DNA of 64,000 bases, from contig CACHDI010000007.1 in the NCBI GenBank assembly GCA_902578545.1, positions 1-64,000 on the forward strand. The letters are read 5' to 3'. A program made the translations under genes and the position numbers. Below the pieces are notes generated by a model. The model saw nothing but the letters and a program-made list of their open reading frames with translations. It did no database searches and was not told the origin of the DNA. This DNA comes from an uncultured Alphaproteobacteria bacterium (GTDB lineage: Bacteria > Pseudomonadota > Alphaproteobacteria > Rhodobacterales > Rhodobacteraceae). How positions within the stretch are numbered: the first letter of the stretch is position 1; every line of letters begins with the position of its first letter. Below, in pieces: positions 27,509 through 37,011 of this stretch.

Positions 27509-28909
27509 TTATTTGGAAATTTCGCACAGTTGCCCCAAAGCTTTGATTTTTTCACAAGCTCTTATTGCATTTTGTTTGGTTAAAGGGGAAATGTTTATTC
27601 TAAATCCTTGTTTTTTCATATAAACAACACTAACAACTTCTGCATTTATCTCATCTGTTAAACTAGAATCATTTAATAATATACCTGGCAAGTCCAGTTC
27701 TGCATTATACTTATTGTAATAAAATCCTACCATAATACTAAGAGGACTGTGATTTTCTTCAATATTTTGGTTGTTTTTGAGATTGGTAATTTTCTTTCCT
27801 TTTATCATAAAAGATACTGGCCTAACTAATGGTATTTTAGAATATTCAACTAATTTAAATTCCATTTTTAAATCATTATTTAACCCTATTATCAATTTTT
27901 CTATCTCATCACTATTTTTATTATTTTCAACTAAAGGAATTTTTTCTAGAATCAAAGGTCTCTTTACAGGCTCTTTGCTCACTTTTAAAAGACTATTTTC
28001 CCCCGATATATTTATAATATTAGGGTATAAAGATAACTTTTTTAAACTAGTAAAAGCTACATTTTCTTTTGAATTTGCAAACCCAATATTTAAAAGTTCT
28101 GTCATTCTTTTATTTCTAAGAGAAACAGAACTACTACCAAAGACAACTCCTATTATTCTTTTATTACCTCTTTTTGCAGAAGCTGCTAAATTAAAACCAG
28201 CAGAAGATGTAAAGCCAGTTTTTATTCCATCAGAACCATTATATTGCGATAAGAATTTTCTATTTGTGTTGTAAAGTGTTCTTCCTAAAACATTTACAGA
28301 ATTTCTACCAAAAAGATTATAATATTCAGGGAAATCATAAATAAGCCTTCTTGCTAATATAGCCATGTCTTTAGGAGTAGAAATATGCTTTGCTGAAGTT
28401 AAACCATGAGCATTTTTAAAAGTAGTATCTTTCATCCCCATTTGTTGTGCGGCAAGTGTCATATAATCTGCAAATTTATTTTCAGAACCTGAAATAAGTT
28501 CTCCTAGAGCAGTTGCAGCATCATTTGCAGACCTTATGGCAGCCCCTCTTATTAGATTTCTTACAGATACCCTCTGACCTTTTTTTAACCCTAGTTTAGA
28601 AGCAGGTTCATTAGAGGCATTTGAACTTATAGAAACAGTTTGATCTAATTTAATTCTATTATTTTTCAATTCATTAAAAGCCAAGTAAAGCGTCATCATC
28701 TTAGTAAGGGATGCTGGATGTAATTTTTTATTGTAATTTTTTCCATAAAGAAAATCTCCACTTCTTGCGTCTATTACATAAGTAGCAAATTCAAATGCAT
28801 TTAAAAAACTTGAGGTTGAAAAAATGAAGAATATTATAACTAATGAATTTAAATAGTTTAAAAAAAAATTTTGAAATGCATAATACTTTAATAAAATTCT
28901 CATTATCAT
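27509..28909 (-). CDS. D-alanyl-D-alanine carboxypeptidase (PBP5/6 type) with SPOR-like C-terminus
   Basis: This serine peptidase trims the terminal D-Ala from peptidoglycan stem peptides. The 466-residue precursor has a long hydrophobic N-terminal signal segment (about 10-40). The penicillin-binding motifs SxxK (SLTKMM), SxN (SAND) and KTG (GIKTGFTSSAGFN) are all present in the first 260 residues. A linker follows, and the last 70 residues end with INISPLTKQNAIRACEKIKA and a C-terminal cysteine segment, consistent with a SPOR domain that binds denuded glycan at the division site. The start could be ATG 28909 or 28903. Confidence 0.93.
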   Translation of the reverse strand: MIMRILLKYYAFQNFFLNYLNSLVIIFFIFSTSSFLNAFEFATYVIDARSGDFLYGKNYNKKLHPASLTKMMTLYLAFNELKNNRIKLDQTVSISSNASNEPASKLGLKKGQRVSVRNLIRGAAIRSANDAATALGELISGSENKFADYMTLAAQQMGMKDTTFKNAHGLTSAKHISTPKDMAILARRLIYDFPEYYNLFGRNSVNVLGRTLYNTNRKFLSQYNGSDGIKTGFTSSAGFNLAASAKRGNKRIIGVVFGSSSVSLRNKRMTELLNIGFANSKENVAFTSLKKLSLYPNIINISGENSLLKVSKEPVKRPLILEKIPLVENNKNSDEIEKLIIGLNNDLKMEFKLVEYSKIPLVRPVSFMIKGKKITNLKNNQNIEENHSPLSIMVGFYYNKYNAELDLPGILLNDSSLTDEINAEVVSVVYMKKQGFRINISPLTKQNAIRACEKIKALGQLCEISK

Positions 28910-29092
28910 TTTTGTAAAATTAAGAAGAAACTATTACAATTAACTGTTAAACATATTTATCATTTATATTTTTAAAACAAAATAGGTTTTAAACGTAAAG
29001 TTATAAATAATTATTATGGAAAAAAACACAAATTAACATATATTATATATTAAGATATCACTTATCATAAATATAAAAATCAGTTAATAGAA

Positions 29093-29410
29093 ATGACAAG
29101 AAAAAAAGACATAGATCAAGACGCCTTAGTATTAACTCAGACAAAACCTAAGACAAAAAAACCTTCTATGTATAAAGTGCTTTTATTGAATGACGATTTT
29201 ACGCCTATGGAATTTGTAGTGCATATTTTAGAGAGATTTTTTAATATCGACCATCAACAAGCAGTATCAATAATGCTAACTATTCACCAAAAAGGGTTGG
29301 CTGTTGTTGGAGTTTATCCTCATGAAATTGCAGAAACAAAAGTTGCTCAGGTAATGGAGTTTTCTCGGAAAAACCAGCATCCACTTCAATGCACTATGGA
29401 AAAAGAATAA
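29093..29410 (+). CDS. clpS: ATP-dependent Clp protease adaptor ClpS
   Basis: ClpS delivers N-degron substrates to ClpA-ClpP. The 105-residue protein has a flexible N-terminus and the conserved core [20 protein letters not shown], with the Asn-Asp-Asp residues of the N-degron pocket, followed by [19 protein letters not shown]. The 183 bases upstream, divergent from dacA, are extremely AT-rich, and I recognise no confident promoter in them. clpA is not next to it; an rRNA methyltransferase-like gene starts 1 base later. Confidence 0.95.
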   Translation: MTRKKDIDQDALVLTQTKPKTKKPSMYKVLLLNDDFTPMEFVVHILERFFNIDHQQAVSIMLTIHQKGLAVVGVYPHEIAETKVAQVMEFSRKNQHPLQCTMEKE

Positions 29411-29411
29411 T

Positions 29412-30443
29412 TTGTTAAATAGTAAAATAACTAAAAGACTTATATTTGCAAAAAAAAAAGGGTATTTAGATGGATGTTGTTTTGAAGCTTGCGCATTAGG
29501 TTTTCATGAAACTAATTGCTTTGATATTCTAAGCATAAAAAAACTAACAATTTGTAATCCTGAAAAATCTGTAATTAAAAAAGCAATTAAAAATAATCAT
29601 TTAACATTTGTTGATTTAAAAGGATTTAAGATAACAAGAACAAAATCTTTTGATAAAACTTTCGTTAATATCACTAAAAGTAGAAAAGAATCCCTTTTTA
29701 ACATAGCAACAGCTTTTTTTTTAACAAAAATAAATGGAATTATAATAATAACTGGAGATAAAGAACTAGGAGTAGATTTTTACTTAAAAAAAATTAATTC
29801 TTTTGTAAATTTAAACATTATTTCAAAATCTCATGGGAAAATTACTCTATTTAAAAAACCAGAGTTTATACCAAAAGAGATAAAGATATGGAAAAATTTT
29901 GGTAAATTTCAAAAAATCAATGATAATTTTTTTACCCTGCCTGGTTGTTTTTCTGAAAAAGAAATTGATGACGGATCTAGACTATTATCATCACAATTTA
30001 CAAATAAATTATATGGTAAGGTTGCAGATTTAGGTGCAGGATGGGGATACCTTTCAGCAAAAGCTCTGGAAAGTAACAAGAACATAAAAGAGATATCTTT
30101 GGTAGAATCTAATTTAAATGCATTAAACTGTTCACGGAAGAACATTTCAAATTTTAAAGCAAATTTTTTTTGGGTAGATATAGAATTTGAAGATTTAAAT
30201 TTAGAAAACTACGATCACGTAATAATGAATCCACCATTTCACAAAGGTAAAAAATTTGTTCACTCACTTGTTTCAATCTTTTTAAAAAAAGCAAAAAAAA
30301 TTCTAGCAAAAAATGGTACCTTATGGATGGTTTACAAAAAAGAATTACAATACGAATTTGTGATTAATGATATGTTCCAAAATTTTGAGTGTATTTATAT
30401 AAATAAGGGGTATAGGATTATAAGGGCGATTAAAAGATATTAA
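29412..30443 (+). CDS. Class I SAM methyltransferase, RsmC-like (rRNA guanine-N2)
   Basis: The 343-residue protein has the two-domain layout and length of 16S rRNA G1207 methyltransferase RsmC: a degenerate N-terminal methyltransferase-like half and a C-terminal MTS domain. The C-terminal half has the SAM motif GKVADLGAGWGYLSAKAL and the catalytic DHVIMNPPFHKGKK (NPPF). The start is a TTG one base after the clpS stop. An exact nucleotide target is inferred from the family; RlmG is a related possibility. Confidence 0.82.
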   Translation: MLNSKITKRLIFAKKKGYLDGCCFEACALGFHETNCFDILSIKKLTICNPEKSVIKKAIKNNHLTFVDLKGFKITRTKSFDKTFVNITKSRKESLFNIATAFFLTKINGIIIITGDKELGVDFYLKKINSFVNLNIISKSHGKITLFKKPEFIPKEIKIWKNFGKFQKINDNFFTLPGCFSEKEIDDGSRLLSSQFTNKLYGKVADLGAGWGYLSAKALESNKNIKEISLVESNLNALNCSRKNISNFKANFFWVDIEFEDLNLENYDHVIMNPPFHKGKKFVHSLVSIFLKKAKKILAKNGTLWMVYKKELQYEFVINDMFQNFECIYINKGYRIIRAIKRY

Positions 30444-30460
30444 GTAAGTCCATAAACCAA

Positions 30461-31276
30461 ATGGAAAAAATTATGAATTATGATTTATCTGGAAAAACAG
30501 CAATTGTAACTGGCGCAAGTAATGGCGTTGGTTTGTCAATAGCAAAATTATTATGCTCTGCAGGAGCAAATGTTGTTTTAGCTGACAATAATGAGGTTGT
30601 TCTTAATGAAGAGACACTATTACTTAAACAAAAGGGATTTAAAGTAATTGCTTTTTCAGGGGATCTGACAAAAAGACTGACTTTAAATAATCTTTTAGCT
30701 GCAACAATTGACGAATTTGAGACAATTGAAATACTTGTTAATGGTTTTAGGCAAATAGAATTATCTGACGCATTGAACCCAGAAAAAGATAACTTTCAAA
30801 GATTATTTGATTTAAATTTTATGGTAACTTTTAGGTTAAGTCAAATTGTTGCTAAAAAAATGATAATTCAAAAGGAAACAGATATAAGCAAAGATTGTGG
30901 GTGTATAATTAATTTAAGTTCAATTGCTGATAGATTAATATTACCCGAAAGTTTTTCATATTCAATTTGTTCTGCATCGGTAAATCAACTTACTAAATCT
31001 CTAGCTGTTGCACTTGCTGAAAAAGGTATTCGTGTAAATGCAATAGCACTTGGAAGTATAATGAGTACAACTTTAAAAGAGATGATAAGAGAAGATTTAG
31101 ATTTACATGACCAAGTCAAAGATGCAACTCCATTAAGACGCATAGGTGAAACAGACGAAGCAGCTTCAGCTGTTTTATACCTCGCTTCTTCTCTCTCAAA
31201 TTTTACAACAGGTCAGATAATTACTATTGATGGTGGAAGAACTTTAACAGAGAACATTCAAGTATCAGCTTACTAA
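30461..31276 (+). CDS. SDR-fold protein lacking the catalytic lysine
   Basis: This 271-residue protein has a short-chain dehydrogenase fold: cofactor loop TGASNGVGLSIAK near the N-terminus, NLSSIADR strand, and QLTKSLAVALAEKGIRVNAI. Two hallmark sites are changed. The NNAG motif reads VNGF, and the YxxxK motif reads YSICS, with Tyr167 kept and the lysine replaced by Ser171. The fold and dinucleotide loop are intact, so it may bind NAD(P) without standard catalysis. An alternative ATG lies at 30473. It sits between the RsmC-like gene and trcR (convergent). Confidence 0.8.
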   Translation: MEKIMNYDLSGKTAIVTGASNGVGLSIAKLLCSAGANVVLADNNEVVLNEETLLLKQKGFKVIAFSGDLTKRLTLNNLLAATIDEFETIEILVNGFRQIELSDALNPEKDNFQRLFDLNFMVTFRLSQIVAKKMIIQKETDISKDCGCIINLSSIADRLILPESFSYSICSASVNQLTKSLAVALAEKGIRVNAIALGSIMSTTLKEMIREDLDLHDQVKDATPLRRIGETDEAASAVLYLASSLSNFTTGQIITIDGGRTLTENIQVSAY

Positions 31277-31296
31277 AATTTTAAAAATGATTATAT

Positions 31297-31977
31297 CTAA
31301 CTATTTTCATTTTTTTCAAATAAGCTCTCTGCATTTTTTATAATTTCTTCTTTATTTAAATCATTTTTTTCTAAACTACTTGAAGATATATTTTTATTAT
31401 CAGAAGCTAATAAATTTTCTTTTTTTGTCAAATTTTCAGTAGAGTTATTTGAAGAATTTTTTTTATCAATTTTTTTAATTGCCGAATCTAATTCTACTTG
31501 CTTACACAAACCAAGAAGAACTGGGTCAGTAGGAACAATATTAGTTATATTCCAATGAGACCTTTCTCTAATTGCCTTGATTGTTGGTTTTGTTGTACCA
31601 ACAAGCTTAATAATTTGGGAATCTGGAAAGTCGGGATAAAATTTGACTAACCACGCTATTGCAGCTGGTTTATCTTGCCTTTTTGAAAGAGGTGTATATC
31701 TTGGGCCTCTTCTTTTAGTTTCACCAATAGTCGCAGGATTTATAATCAACTCTAATTTGGAATTTGGATCTGATTCACATCTTTTAATTTCTTGTTCTGT
31801 TAACTGATTACTTGTAATCGGATCCATTCCTCTTATTCCGCTTGCTACTTCGCCATCAGCAATTCCACTTACCTCTAATTCGTGTAATCCACAAAAATTG
31901 GCAATTTGGGAGAATGTGAGGGATGTATTTTCAACTAACCAAACAGCAGTAGCTTTTCTCATAAGTGGTAATGCCAT
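31297..31977 (-). CDS. trcR: Cell-cycle transcriptional regulator TrcR (DUF1013)
   Basis: TrcR is an alphaproteobacterial DNA-binding regulator linked to the CtrA/GcrA cell-cycle network. The protein starts MALPLMRKATAVWLVENTSL and has the helix-turn-helix FSQIANFCGLHELEVSGIAD. It then has the ALPHA-specific RRGPRYTPLSKRQDKPAAIA segment and a second helix-turn-helix (DSQIIKLVGTTKPTIKAIR). I choose the ATG at 31977 rather than the TTG one codon earlier; AAAGGAG lies about 6 bases upstream of it. The last 50 residues are Ser/Asn/Lys-rich and poorly conserved. With gcrA at the window start it suggests that a CcrM/GcrA-type cycle is retained. Confidence 0.88.
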   Translation of the reverse strand: MALPLMRKATAVWLVENTSLTFSQIANFCGLHELEVSGIADGEVASGIRGMDPITSNQLTEQEIKRCESDPNSKLELIINPATIGETKRRGPRYTPLSKRQDKPAAIAWLVKFYPDFPDSQIIKLVGTTKPTIKAIRERSHWNITNIVPTDPVLLGLCKQVELDSAIKKIDKKNSSNNSTENLTKKENLLASDNKNISSSSLEKNDLNKEEIIKNAESLFEKNENS

Positions 31978-32082
31978 CAAAACTCCTTTGAATTTAATTT
32001 ATAAAATTTATAGTAACTCTTATTACATGAAAAAAAAAAATTCTAGTAGATTCGAGATAGTAATTGACAATAATCTCTAAAT

Positions 32083-32715
32083 TTAAATTTTACTATTTTT
32101 AAATTTAATTAAATTAAAATAATCTAATAGATCTTTATAATTAAACTTTAATTTTCCTATAACTTTTAATTCATCTAATCTTGATGTTATAAATCTATAT
32201 GTTTCACTGTGATTAGTAGAATTATCCCCAAAAAGGAATAATAGAGAACTCAAATAAATTGATGCAAGTAATATCCTTTTTGTATACCAATCGTAGCTAT
32301 AACTTCTATCACCAATTTCAACCCAAATTTTATCACAAGTAGAAAATACTAAATTTAATCCCTCGATTTGGTTAAATGGTAAACTATAGAAGGCCATACT
32401 TCTTCTAAAAGCCTCCTTATTTTTAATTATTACTTCAAATCTTTTAAAGAGTGCTAATTCTATCTTTTTAAAGTGCGATAAATTACTCAAATCTATTTCT
32501 CTAAAGATCTTCAAAAATATTTTATCTTCATATAAATGATAAAACTTTACTAAATCTTTTGCCCCTTTAGGAAACAATTCTCTTAAATGTTTGACAGTAA
32601 TTCCATTTATTGATCCAGCTTCAAATAAAGTTTTATCTGACCAACCATCGAAAATTACAATATCCAAAGAGGTCAATAAAATTTTTTCCTTTAAATTTTC
32701 AAAATCAAGAGACAT
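32083..32715 (-). CDS. COQ9 family protein
   Basis: COQ9 is a TetR-fold lipid-binding protein needed for ubiquinone synthesis in mitochondria and some Alphaproteobacteria; it presents intermediates to the COQ7-type hydroxylase. The 210-residue protein shows the family pattern: an N-terminal TetR-like helical region with LFEAGSINGITVKHLRELFP, then a helical domain with WVEIGDRSYSYDWYTKRILL near the C-terminus. It is divergent from rpsU, an arrangement seen in other Alphaproteobacteria. Relevance to ubiA at 50 kb is by pathway only. Confidence 0.82.
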   Translation of the reverse strand: MSLDFENLKEKILLTSLDIVIFDGWSDKTLFEAGSINGITVKHLRELFPKGAKDLVKFYHLYEDKIFLKIFREIDLSNLSHFKKIELALFKRFEVIIKNKEAFRRSMAFYSLPFNQIEGLNLVFSTCDKIWVEIGDRSYSYDWYTKRILLASIYLSSLLFLFGDNSTNHSETYRFITSRLDELKVIGKLKFNYKDLLDYFNLIKFKNSKI

Positions 32716-32799
32716 AAAATTTATTTAATTAAAAAACAAGTATAGACATTTTACTATAAGGTTGATACTAATCCAACTTATAAATATGAGGATATAATT

Positions 32800-33003
32800 T
32801 TGCAAGTACATGTAAGAGATAATAATGTTGATCAGGCACTTAGGGCTCTCAAAAAAAAACTACAAAGAGAAGGTGTTTTTAGAGAGATGAAACTAAAACA
32901 ACATTTTGAAAAACCTTCCGTTAGAAAAGCCCGTGAAAAAGCTGAAGCTATACGTAGAGCTAGAAAATTAGCAAGGAAGAAAAATCAAAGAGATTCATAT
33001 TAA
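32800..33003 (+). CDS. rpsU: 30S ribosomal protein S21
   Basis: S21 is a small basic protein near the mRNA exit and anti-Shine-Dalgarno region of the 30S subunit. The 67 residues begin [20 protein letters not shown] and end with a lysine/arginine-rich helix ([20 protein letters not shown]). The start is TTG at 32800, supported by GAGGA at 32788-32792 with 7 bases of spacing and by the protein start. TTG for a highly expressed ribosomal protein is unusual. Confidence 0.95.
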   Translation: MQVHVRDNNVDQALRALKKKLQREGVFREMKLKQHFEKPSVRKAREKAEAIRRARKLARKKNQRDSY

Positions 33004-33008
33004 TTTTT

Positions 33009-33149
33009 TTAGGAATTAAAAATAGCCAAAAAAATTATTGCTGCAATTGATGCATAAAATAGATACAAGCCAAAACTTATAAATCTTTTGAAAGTTTCCT
33101 CTTGATCCTTTATATCCATCTTGCCATGTTGGTGTTTATTTTCAGACAT
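33009..33149 (-). CDS. aa3-type cytochrome c oxidase subunit IV (46 residues)
   Basis: This short gene on the minus strand encodes a 46-residue protein: polar N-terminus MSENKHQHGKMDIKDQEETF, then one membrane helix (about 24-43) ending LAIFNS. The HG-x-MDI-x-x-QE-x-TF pattern and the LAIFN ending match the bacterial aa3-type oxidase subunit IV family (Pfam PF07835), a single-helix subunit that lies next to subunits I and III. AAGG lies a few bases before the ATG. It is far from the ctaC-ctaE cluster at 11-15 kb, convergent with rpsU. Confidence 0.85.
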   Translation of the reverse strand: MSENKHQHGKMDIKDQEETFKRFISFGLYLFYASIAAIIFLAIFNS

Positions 33150-33193
33150 CGTTGACCTTATATATATTTAAATTAAACATAATCGTAAATAAA

Positions 33194-34222
33194 TTATTTT
33201 ACAAATAAATTTACCCCTTTTTTATCAACATCTTTTTTTAATATGCCCATTTTAAAAAGATAATTTAAATGTGCAACTGATTCACCAAGTGCTAAAGTAA
33301 GTTCATAATTTTTAATTTTTCTTTTAAAAAGGGCTGGAAATATGTCATAGGCACTTTTAGGAGTTTTATCGATATATTTTTGAATTCTTTTTAGAGCACT
33401 TTGATGATGATTGATTAATTGTTCTACTCTGGTATTAAAACCATAAAAAGGTAAATTATGACCCGGTAACACCAAATATCCTAAATCTTCAATGTTAAGT
33501 AATTTCTCACAATCTTCCAAATATTCAGCTAAGGGATTTGCTAAAGGTTCAGTTGGGTAAACACTAAGATTTGGAGAAATACCAGGTAAAATTTGATCAC
33601 CTGAAATTATAATTTTTAGGTCTGGGCAAAATAAAAATATTTGCTCTGGCGCATGACCATTACACAATTTTACAAACCATTTTTTATTATCAATTAATAA
33701 TTGTTCTTCTTCTACCATTCTTCTATAGCCTAATGGTATTTTATCTACATAATCACTAAAATTAAAAGGTTTTTCTAAACGCTTTTTTTCTATAATTTCT
33801 GATGGCATACCTGCGGACAACCAGAAATTTAATAATTCTGTTGATACTTCATTTTTTTTGTCCAATGTTAACATTCTACCAGTCAACCAAGAAGATCTAC
33901 TAGTCCAAATTTCTGTATTAAATTTTTTTTTAAACCAACCAAGTAATCCAATATGATCTGGGTGGTGATGAGTAATAATAATTCTCTTAATTGATTTGTT
34001 TTTAAAGTCATGAGTTAAAATATGTGTCCAACTTTCTTTGCAAGAAACACACGATAGACCAGTATCAATAATAGAAATTCCGTCTTCATCATCTAAAATA
34101 TATGCATTTACATGAGAAATCATTGAAGGTAATAAAAGCTTAACCCAATAAACACCCTCTTTTATTTGTAAAACTTTTTTTTTAGTGGGAAAAATTTCAA
34201 CTGGAAATTTTAGTTCTTTCAA
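33194..34222 (-). CDS. MBL-fold metallo-hydrolase
   Basis: This 342-residue metallo-beta-lactamase-fold protein has the metal motif HxHxDH in IIITHHHPDHIGLLGWF, a downstream CNGHAPEQIFLFCP histidine and a GDQILPG aspartate, so a binuclear metal site is likely. The C-terminal 100 residues form a helical/winged region seen in the LACTB2/glyoxalase II-like group. The start is TTG at 34222. It lies 11 bases after the acyl-CoA dehydrogenase gene on the same strand, so a role in thioester or fatty acid metabolism is a context-based guess. Confidence 0.85.
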   Translation of the reverse strand: MKELKFPVEIFPTKKKVLQIKEGVYWVKLLLPSMISHVNAYILDDEDGISIIDTGLSCVSCKESWTHILTHDFKNKSIKRIIITHHHPDHIGLLGWFKKKFNTEIWTSRSSWLTGRMLTLDKKNEVSTELLNFWLSAGMPSEIIEKKRLEKPFNFSDYVDKIPLGYRRMVEEEQLLIDNKKWFVKLCNGHAPEQIFLFCPDLKIIISGDQILPGISPNLSVYPTEPLANPLAEYLEDCEKLLNIEDLGYLVLPGHNLPFYGFNTRVEQLINHHQSALKRIQKYIDKTPKSAYDIFPALFKRKIKNYELTLALGESVAHLNYLFKMGILKKDVDKKGVNLFVK

Positions 34223-34233
34223 TTTGATTAACC

Positions 34234-35946
34234 TTAAAAAATTGAATTAACATTCTCATAGAGATTGTTTGCTCCAAGAGTAGCAATAGAGGATTCTACA
34301 TTACAAAAGGGTAACAAGTTTTTTATATAGAAATTTGCTAATTCAATTTTATCCTCTTGATCGGTAGTAATTAAAGTTTTCAGCATGTAATTTGCTCCGA
34401 TAATTAAAGCAAATGCTCTTAAAAAAGGATCAGCACCTGAATATCTGTCATTAAGATCATTTTGTGAAATCATCCAATCTGTAGCTTTTGTTAAGCTAAT
34501 CCTTGCATTTTCAATATAATCAGCAACAGAGGATTTTTTTTGATTTATAATTTGCTCATTCATTTTTATCTCATCTAAAATAGAATATGCAATATCACCA
34601 TTACTCCCTAGCTTTCTACCTACAAAATCCATGGCTTGAATACCATTAGTCCCTTCGTAAATGGACGTAATTCTCACATCTCTATATACTTGTGATATTC
34701 CTGTTTCCTCAATATACCCCATTCCTCCATGAATTTGAATTGCCAGATCTGCAACTTTACCTCCAATTTCTGTGCAAAATGACTTGGCAATTGGTGTTAA
34801 AAAAGACGCCTTTCTTTTTAGAAATGGATCATTTTTATTCTTTGACAAATCTATGGTTAATGCAGTTTCAAAGCATAAAGCCCTGGAAATATAAGTTAAA
34901 GATTTCATAATTAAGAGATTACGTCTTACGTCTGCATGATTAATAATAGGTGTACTTATTTCTTCAGAATTATTCATATTACGACCCTGCTGTCGTGTTT
35001 TTGCAAATTCAATGGCTTTTTGTGTAGCTAATTCACTTTGGGAAAGACCCTGAACTGCCACACCTAATCTAGCATTATTCATCATTGTAAACATTGCCAT
35101 CATTCCTTTATTTTCCTCACCAATTAACCAAGCCTTTGCGTTTTTATACTCCAAAACAGCTGTGGGAGAACCATGTAAACCCATTTTATGTTCTAGTGAT
35201 ATTGTGTTAATTGAATTAACTTCATTTATATTTCCATTCTGGTCAGGTATATATTTGGGAACTAAAAATAAAGAAATACCTTTAGTTCCTTTTGGACTAT
35301 TCGGTAATCTGGCCAGTAACAAATGACAAATATTAGAGCTTAAAGAATGGTCTCCCCAACTGATATATATTTTTTGTCCGGTAATTTTATAAGTTCCATC
35401 ATTATCTTTCAAAGCCAGTGTTCTCAATGCACCAACGTCTGATCCTGCTTGGGGTTCAGTTAGATTCATCGTTCCTGACCACTCACCAGAATTAAGTTTA
35501 GGTAAAAAAATATTTTTTATATCTTCATTTGCATGACTTTCTAACGCATCAATCTGTCCTTGCGTCATCAATGGGTTAAGAGCTAAAGATAAACAAGCAC
35601 TTGATAATAATTCATTTACACATGTGGTAACTATTAAAGGTAAGCCTAAACCTCCATATTTTACATCACCAGATATTCCAACCCATCCACCTTCTGCAAT
35701 TGATTTATACGCTTCATTAAAACTTTCTGGTAAGATAACTTTTTTATTTTTCAAACAGGCCGGTTTAGTGTCTGCATCTCTGTTAATTGGTGAAATCAAT
35801 TTTTCCGATAATTTTCTTACTTCATCAAGAATACCATCTAATGTATCTTCATCTAAAGATTCATATTTTGTATTTTTGAATAATTTTTCTATTTGAAACA
35901 AGTCTTTTAATAAAAACTTAATTTCTTTAATTGGTGCTTTGTACAA
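34234..35946 (-). CDS. Acyl-CoA dehydrogenase (long form with C-terminal extension)
   Basis: This FAD enzyme introduces a trans-2 double bond into acyl-CoA. The 570-residue protein is the longer form common in Alphaproteobacteria, starting MYKAPIKEIKFLLKDLF and ending with an added helical domain. Core motifs are NLTEPQAGSDVGALRT, KIYISWGDH, and the C-terminal QIHGGMGYIEETGISQVYRD followed by RITSIYEGTNGIQAMD, where the catalytic glutamate region lies (IYEGT). The start is TTG at 35946 with AAGG about 8 bases upstream. Chain-length specificity is unknown. Confidence 0.93.
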   Translation of the reverse strand: MYKAPIKEIKFLLKDLFQIEKLFKNTKYESLDEDTLDGILDEVRKLSEKLISPINRDADTKPACLKNKKVILPESFNEAYKSIAEGGWVGISGDVKYGGLGLPLIVTTCVNELLSSACLSLALNPLMTQGQIDALESHANEDIKNIFLPKLNSGEWSGTMNLTEPQAGSDVGALRTLALKDNDGTYKITGQKIYISWGDHSLSSNICHLLLARLPNSPKGTKGISLFLVPKYIPDQNGNINEVNSINTISLEHKMGLHGSPTAVLEYKNAKAWLIGEENKGMMAMFTMMNNARLGVAVQGLSQSELATQKAIEFAKTRQQGRNMNNSEEISTPIINHADVRRNLLIMKSLTYISRALCFETALTIDLSKNKNDPFLKRKASFLTPIAKSFCTEIGGKVADLAIQIHGGMGYIEETGISQVYRDVRITSIYEGTNGIQAMDFVGRKLGSNGDIAYSILDEIKMNEQIINQKKSSVADYIENARISLTKATDWMISQNDLNDRYSGADPFLRAFALIIGANYMLKTLITTDQEDKIELANFYIKNLLPFCNVESSIATLGANNLYENVNSIF

Positions 35947-36027
35947 TATATTTACCTTAATTTTGAATGATAATGGTTGATCAAACGTATTAAGTTTATA
36001 TATTTCTCAAAAAAAGGAAAATTTCAA

Positions 36028-37002
36028 TTGAATATTTCTAAAATTAAAAAAACTGAAATTTTATCAAATGATGATGACGGTATTGATAGAGCCTCCATAA
36101 TAATAAAATCTGGTGGCTTGGTAGCTTTGCCAACAGAAACGGTTTATGGACTTGGAGCAGATGCTACAAATGCTAAAGCAGTAGAATTAATTTTTAAAGT
36201 AAAGGGTAGGCCTGCTATAAATCCACTAATAATACATATTGATAAAATGAATATTTTTGAAATTGCTGAGGAAAATGAAATTGCTCAAGATTTATCATCA
36301 AAGTTTTGGCCTGGACCTCTAACATTAATTTTAAATAAGAAAAATAAAAGTAAATATAAAATTGCTAAAAATGCATTAGCAGGTTTGTCGACAATAGCAG
36401 TAAGAGTGCCTGCGCATCCAGTATTTAGGAATTTGCTTGAAAAAAGTAATTTACCAATAGCATGCCCATCTGCAAATTTTTCAGGTAAATTGACTTTAAC
36501 AAGGTTTGAAGATGTCTTATCCTCTTTTTCAGGAAAAATTGATGCTATTATAGATGGTGGGCCATGTCCAATTGGGTTAGAAAGTACAATAATAAATATA
36601 GAAAATAAAAACTTATCTATTCTTAGGCCAGGGAAAATAACGGAAGAAACTTTTCTTGAAAATAATTATGTTTTAAAAAAAAATAAAAGTAAGAATAAAA
36701 TCATATCACCAGGCCAACTAAAGTCACATTATCAACCCAATACACCATTACGAATGAATGTAGAAAAACCTAATAAAAATGAGTTATTACTGTCATTTGG
36801 GCCATTGCCAAAAAATACAATTGGAATTAGTCTTTCTGAAGTATTTGATCTTAATGAAGCAGCAATGAATCTTTACAGTTCCCTTGCTGATTTAGATGAA
36901 TTAGCATTAGTAAATAATAGCAAATCAATTGCTATTAATCATATACCAAATGAAGGGATTGGAATTGCAATTAATGATAGGCTTAAACGGGCATGTAATT
37001 AG
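36028..37002 (+). CDS. L-threonylcarbamoyladenylate synthase (Sua5 type)
   Basis: This enzyme makes threonylcarbamoyl-AMP from threonine, bicarbonate and ATP for the t6A37 modification of ANN-decoding tRNAs. The YrdC domain has SGGLVALPTETVYGLGADA, KGRPAINPLIIHI and ACPSANFSG; a C-terminal Sua5 domain follows, including the SPGQLKSHYQPNTPL linker. Total length is 324 residues from the TTG at 36028. That start has AAGGAAA 7 bases upstream; an earlier in-frame start at 35977 would add 17 non-conserved residues. It is divergent from the acyl-CoA dehydrogenase gene. Confidence 0.93.
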   Translation: MNISKIKKTEILSNDDDGIDRASIIIKSGGLVALPTETVYGLGADATNAKAVELIFKVKGRPAINPLIIHIDKMNIFEIAEENEIAQDLSSKFWPGPLTLILNKKNKSKYKIAKNALAGLSTIAVRVPAHPVFRNLLEKSNLPIACPSANFSGKLTLTRFEDVLSSFSGKIDAIIDGGPCPIGLESTIINIENKNLSILRPGKITEETFLENNYVLKKNKSKNKIISPGQLKSHYQPNTPLRMNVEKPNKNELLLSFGPLPKNTIGISLSEVFDLNEAAMNLYSSLADLDELALVNNSKSIAINHIPNEGIGIAINDRLKRACN

Positions 37003-37011
37003 ACAAAACTA

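Noticed and set aside
28910-29092. tRNA or other structured RNA in the dacA-clpS spacer
   Set aside because: The 183 bases are almost entirely A and T with no cloverleaf or stable stem; they probably hold only the two promoters.
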